Shown here: positions 60,791 to 64,000 of the stretch, in pieces | How positions within the stretch are numbered: the first letter of the stretch is position 1 | Layout: each line of letters begins with the position of its first letter | Assembly: GCA_024401275.1 (NCBI GenBank) | Contig: JAKSLJ010000003.1 | Span: 1 to 64,000 of the forward strand | DNA length: 64,000 nucleotides | From: Bacteroidaceae bacterium | GTDB taxonomy: Bacteria > Bacteroidota > Bacteroidia > Bacteroidales > Bacteroidaceae | Reading direction: 5' to 3' | Notes under the pieces: model-generated | Databases searched by the model: none | What the model was told of the DNA's origin: nothing | The model's input: only the letters and a program-made list of their open reading frames with translations | Position numbers and translations under genes: made by a program

Positions 60791-60896
60791 CGATTCGTCC
60801 GCCTAGGCGGGACGTTTTGCTTGGCTTGGTGGGACGTTTTGCTTGCCTATACGAGCCGTTTTGCTTGGCTCGGAAATACATTTGTGTTCAATGTGC

Positions 60897-62135
60897 TTAG
60901 TTTTTCAAAAGCCAACTGTTAGGAGTTTCTCCGGTCAGTTCCTTGAACTTGTGGTTGAAAGCGGAAGCAGACTTGAAGCCGCATTCCATGGCAATCTCAA
61001 GCTGTGTGGCAGACGGATTCTGCAACAGGTACTCTTTTGCCGCATTGATGCGGTAGTTGCTTAGCATTTCGCGGAACGACATGCCGTACTGCTGGTTTAT
61101 GGTGTTGGATAGCGTAGTCCTGTTTACATGGAACTTCTCTGCCATGATAGCCAAAGAGAGTTCAGGGTCTTTGTATATCTTCTCTTCTTCAAAGGCTACG
61201 CGGATCTTTTCCGTCAGACTCCTTGTGCGAATTATTGCCAGCGTCTCCCTGTCTTCCTTTTTGTTGTCATTCTCATTCATGCTTTCCACCTCAATGACTG
61301 ATACCTCAGAGAAAGCCTTGCTGACGCACTTCTTCAACGTCAAGGTCTTTTCGCTGCTATTTGTCTCAATATAAGCGAAAAAGAAAATGGCTATTGTTGT
61401 GAAGAGAGACATCAGTATGCCGACAATAGGATGGTTCACAATATAGCTACGACCGACAAACATCGGTGGACTTGTTGTCAGAATCAAGAATACGACGCAG
61501 AAAGCAGCCGCCCTGACAAACGGTATCTCGCCTCGTCCTGTCCAGAAACGAGTAAGGTCGCCAAATTTGTAACCGTTCTTGAATGAAGTGTAGATGCAGC
61601 GAGCTATGATTTTTAGGCAGTATAGTCCAGCCAGAATGTTGAAGATTATTATGTCAACCAGCTCGAAAGCTTTCAGTACGGTAGTGTCAGTTGGGGTAGG
61701 GAACTGCTGTACCATTTCCTCTGTAAAGACATGCACCTGCTGCTGGTCAGACATTTTGAAGTATGTCATGGCATTGTCTATACCGAACATATAATACATA
61801 GCAAACAGCAGCGGAGCGAAGATCATCGCCGGCAGTAATATGCGAATTTTTTTTGATTCGGATGCGTCTTTTTTTGTGGCGTGTCTATGTATATAAAGTA
61901 GAAGAAAGGAGAGCATTGTAAGCAGCAGTGGAGGTTCGATGATATCCAACATGCACAGCAGCTTGTAGTTCGTGTTTGGCGAAATGTAGATAGCTTGTGT
62001 TGCATAGTGGAAGCTTCCCAGAAACATCATTGTCTGCATCATTTTCTGGGTGGCATTCTTCTTCTTCGTCATGTACATTGCCGTCCACATCATGCAAAGT
62101 AGCGAAGGAATGAAGTATAAAATGTAGGCTATCAT
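60897..62135 (-). CDS. Membrane-anchored AraC-family transcriptional regulator
   Basis: A 412-residue protein. The first 265 residues hold about six or seven hydrophobic helices (MIAYILYFIPSLLCMMWTAMYM, PPLLLTMLSFLLLYIH, GILMSLFTTIAIFFFAYI). After a charged linker, the C-terminal 100 residues are an AraC-type double helix-turn-helix domain (LSLAIMAEKFHVNRTTLSNTINQQYGMSFREMLSNYRINAAKEYL, then LEIAMECGFKSASAFNHKFKELTGETPNSW). It could sense an envelope or external signal and act on nearby genes. It lies next to the xylan locus, but no direct link is visible. It has a promoter element at 62141. The family is common in Bacteroidota. Confidence 0.88.
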   Translation of the reverse strand: MIAYILYFIPSLLCMMWTAMYMTKKKNATQKMMQTMMFLGSFHYATQAIYISPNTNYKLLCMLDIIEPPLLLTMLSFLLLYIHRHATKKDASESKKIRILLPAMIFAPLLFAMYYMFGIDNAMTYFKMSDQQQVHVFTEEMVQQFPTPTDTTVLKAFELVDIIIFNILAGLYCLKIIARCIYTSFKNGYKFGDLTRFWTGRGEIPFVRAAAFCVVFLILTTSPPMFVGRSYIVNHPIVGILMSLFTTIAIFFFAYIETNSSEKTLTLKKCVSKAFSEVSVIEVESMNENDNKKEDRETLAIIRTRSLTEKIRVAFEEEKIYKDPELSLAIMAEKFHVNRTTLSNTINQQYGMSFREMLSNYRINAAKEYLLQNPSATQLEIAMECGFKSASAFNHKFKELTGETPNSWLLKN

Positions 62136-62140
62136 GGGTG

Positions 62141-62148
62141 CAAATATA
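62141..62148 (-). promoter_or_regulatory. Putative -7 element of the AraC-type regulator
   Basis: TATATTTG on the minus strand followed by GCACCC, 6 bases before the ATG at 62135, so the message would be almost leaderless. Confidence 0.45.
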
Positions 62149-62285
62149 GTGAAAAATAAGATAAAAGAAAGAATAATCTTTGTTGAAATGTAGAAAAACG
62201 TACAAAAATGCCATCTTTTTTGTACGTTTTGACAATAAACGCAATGATTTTACCTTTTCTATGATGATGTTTCAAATAAAAAACA

Positions 62286-62293
62286 TAACTTTG
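62286..62293 (+). promoter_or_regulatory. Putative -7 element of the SDR epimerase gene
   Basis: TAACTTTG followed by GCACAAGC, 54 bases before the start at 62347. Confidence 0.6.
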
Positions 62294-62346
62294 CACAAGC
62301 AAATCTGAACGGCAAGTAATTGGACTAAATCAGTTATATCATTATT

Positions 62347-63393
62347 ATGAAAGCACTCTTCATCGGAGGTACTGGAACAATCAGTTCTGCTATAACCCGC
62401 CTCCTTTCCCAGACAGACACTTGGGAACTCTATTTGCTCAATCGTGGAACACATAATTCGCAGTTGCCTTCAAACGTGAAGACTATCGTAGCCGACATCA
62501 ATGATGAGGCTAAGGTGGCAGAGGCTATCAAGGACATGCAGTTTGATGTTGTCTGCGACTTCATCGGCTTTGTGCCAGAACAGTTGGAACGAGACTATCG
62601 ACTCTTCAAGGGAAAGACCCGCCAGTTCATGTATATCAGTTCGGCATCTGCCTATAAGAAGCCGCTAGCTTCTCCATATATCACGGAAGGAACAACGCTT
62701 GCCAATCCTCATTGGCAGTACTCGCGCGACAAGATTGCTTGCGAGGCTTTGCTCATGAAGTGGTACCGCGAGGAAAACTTCCCTATAACTATCATCCGTC
62801 CGAGTCATACCTATTGTGAGCGTGGCGTGCCTGTTGCCATCCACGGAAATAAAGGCAGTTGGCAGGTGTTGCGCCGTATGCTCGATGGCAAGCCGGTAAT
62901 CATTCCTGGCGATGGCACAAATCTTTGGCATGTTACCCATAACTCAGACTTTGCCAAGGCTTTTGTGGGACTGATGGGCAACAAACATGCTATCGGTGAG
63001 GCGTTCCATATTACTGGTGATGAGCAGCTTACGTGGAATCAGATTTATGAGATTGTCGCTGAGGCTCTTGGCGTGAAACTAATTCCTTACCATGTGTCTT
63101 CTTATTTCCTTGCCGAAGTGGGACCGCAGTTTGACCTTGAAGGTGGGCTCATTGGCGACAAGGCTTGCACTGTAATCTTTGACAATACAAAGGTGAAGCG
63201 TGCTGTTCCTGGCTTTGTTGCTACGAAGAACTTCGACCTGGGAGCTCGCGAGGCAGTTGACTATATCCTTAAGCATGAGGAATTGCAAGTGCCTGATCCT
63301 GAGTTTGATGCTTGGTGCGACAAAGTTATCGCAACACTAGAAAAAGCGAAGAAAGAAATAAAGAATATTAACCCTAAATGGAATTATGATTGA
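62347..63393 (+). CDS. NAD-dependent epimerase/dehydratase (extended SDR family)
   Basis: A 348-residue cytoplasmic oxidoreductase-fold protein. The N-terminal nucleotide-binding motif is LFIGGTGTISSAITRLL (GGTGxIS, residues 7-13). CDFIGFVPEQ and YISSASAYKKP follow. The active-site region is YSRDKIACEALL near residue 130, with the Tyr and Lys of a YxxxK-type motif (Y-S-R-D-K). FHITGDEQLTWNQIYEIVAEALG is a typical extended-SDR C-terminal block. It probably acts on a sugar nucleotide or a sugar, but the substrate cannot be read. Its last 8 bases overlap the following dehydrogenase gene, so the two are coupled. Confidence 0.85.
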   Translation: MKALFIGGTGTISSAITRLLSQTDTWELYLLNRGTHNSQLPSNVKTIVADINDEAKVAEAIKDMQFDVVCDFIGFVPEQLERDYRLFKGKTRQFMYISSASAYKKPLASPYITEGTTLANPHWQYSRDKIACEALLMKWYREENFPITIIRPSHTYCERGVPVAIHGNKGSWQVLRRMLDGKPVIIPGDGTNLWHVTHNSDFAKAFVGLMGNKHAIGEAFHITGDEQLTWNQIYEIVAEALGVKLIPYHVSSYFLAEVGPQFDLEGGLIGDKACTVIFDNTKVKRAVPGFVATKNFDLGAREAVDYILKHEELQVPDPEFDAWCDKVIATLEKAKKEIKNINPKWNYD

Positions 63394-64000
63394 TTTTAAG
63401 TATTATGCCCCTACGCATGTAGTGTTTGGCAAAGACTCTGAAAGTAAGACTGGTAGTCTCGTTAAGAAATATGGTGGTACGAAAGTGCTGCTCCACTATG
63501 GTGGTCAGAGCGCACAGCGTTCAGGACTGCTGGATGTTGTCAAGGCATCTCTCAAGGAGAACGGTGTGGAATTCGTGGAGTTGGGCGGTGTTGTGCCAAA
63601 TCCTCGTGTGTCGCTTGTTCGCAAAGGCATCGAGATCTGCCGTGAGCAGGGTGTTGACTTCCTTCTTGCTGTTGGTGGCGGTTCTGTTATCGACTCTGCA
63701 AAGGCCATCAGTTCTGGTATGTATTACGAAGGTGATGTGTGGGATTTGTTTATTCACAAGGCTAAGGCAACTCGCTATCTTCCAGTAGCTTGCGTGCTCA
63801 CTATTCCTGCTGCCGGTAGCGAGATGAGCGACGGTTGCGTTATCACAAACGAGGAAGGCGACCTGAAGAAGGACTACTGCGTGGATGAGTTCCGCTGCAA
63901 GTTTGCTATCATGAATCCTGAGCGCACATTCACTCTTCCTGCATGGCAGACTGCATGTGGCGTTACAGACATGATGATGCACACTTTTGAGCGCTATTTC
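63386..64000 (+). CDS. Iron-containing alcohol dehydrogenase (5' part, runs off the window)
   Basis: The first 205 codons of a group III alcohol dehydrogenase, probably of the butanol dehydrogenase/YqhD type. The start ATG at 63386 overlaps the end of the epimerase gene by 8 bases (shared GAATTATGATTGA). MIDFKYYAPTHVVFGKDS is the usual N-terminus. LLAVGGGSVIDSAKAIS is the nucleotide-binding GGGS motif near residue 95. IPAAGSEMSDGCVI near residue 140 is the family block. The metal-binding Asp/His residues begin to appear (CGVTDMMMHTFERYF), with the rest beyond the window. It would reduce an aldehyde with NAD(P)H. The substrate is unknown. Confidence 0.9.
   Translation, partial: MIDFKYYAPTHVVFGKDSESKTGSLVKKYGGTKVLLHYGGQSAQRSGLLDVVKASLKENGVEFVELGGVVPNPRVSLVRKGIEICREQGVDFLLAVGGGSVIDSAKAISSGMYYEGDVWDLFIHKAKATRYLPVACVLTIPAAGSEMSDGCVITNEEGDLKKDYCVDEFRCKFAIMNPERTFTLPAWQTACGVTDMMMHTFERYF

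Larger units (their letters stand above)
60492..60896. other. Gene-free region built almost entirely of repeats
   Basis: About 400 bases containing four different repeat types in a row: the compact TGTAGGGCGAGG element (60509-60581), three 22-base tandem units (60621-60686), the TTTTCTTATAAGAAAA array (60709-60790), and the palindrome CCGCCTAGGCGG (60799-60810) followed by three GACGTTTTGCTTGGC-like units to about 60870. No gene was seen. Confidence 0.75.

Overview
The window comes from a xylan-degrading Bacteroidota, most likely a Prevotella/Segatella-type gut or rumen organism. Three things point there: paired SusC/SusD genes in the order of the Prevotella xylan utilisation (xus) cluster, promoters with the Bacteroidota -7 element TAnnTTTG, and secreted enzymes ending in short type IX-like C-terminal tails. 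Lysine is made by the DapL (LL-diaminopimelate aminotransferase) route. No prophage, plasmid, CRISPR or intact insertion sequence was found.

Layout. (1) 1-2291: 5' half of glutamate synthase gltB, minus strand. (2) 2973-13070: plus-strand locus with a TonB-dependent receptor, a small lipoprotein, two secreted proteins (one DUF4876-like), a DUF6850-like barrel protein, an M16 peptidase and a flavinylated FMN-binding protein. It resembles a protease-associated import system, with a possible iron or electron-transfer link. (3) 13383-18743: minus-strand glutamine/nitrogen group glnK-amt-purF-pyrG. Opposite it run asnB, dapF and dapL. (4) 23401-30800: a GH43 enzyme, then mnmG, dnaG and an S41 protease, all minus strand. 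(5) 31003-31188: two identical tRNA-Asn genes. (6) 31806-36389: a small secreted protein, then an ECF sigma operon ending in three envelope barrel-like proteins. (7) 36618-38030: a PurF paralogue that lacks the N-terminal catalytic cysteine. (8) 38516-60491: xylan utilisation locus: SusC-SusD-SusC-SusD-DUF1735-GH10-like pseudoenzyme, a carbohydrate-binding-module-only secreted protein, a GH43, and two active GH10 xylanases transcribed divergently. (9) 60897-64000: a membrane-anchored AraC regulator, an SDR epimerase and the start of an iron alcohol dehydrogenase.

In the xylan locus, surface lipoproteins (two SusD, the DUF1735 protein and the dead GH10) would bind xylan. GH10 enzymes cut the backbone, GH43 enzymes remove arabinose or xylose side groups, and the two SusC channels import oligosaccharides.

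The most unusual layer is repetitive DNA. At least four palindromic repeat families are scattered through the window, and several copies sit in frame inside conserved genes: mnmG, pyrG, purF, dnaG, the M16 peptidase and the anti-sigma-like gene. This resembles the protein-embedded palindromic elements known from Rickettsia. A catalytically dead GH10 next to a module-only binding protein in the xylan locus is the other strong lead.
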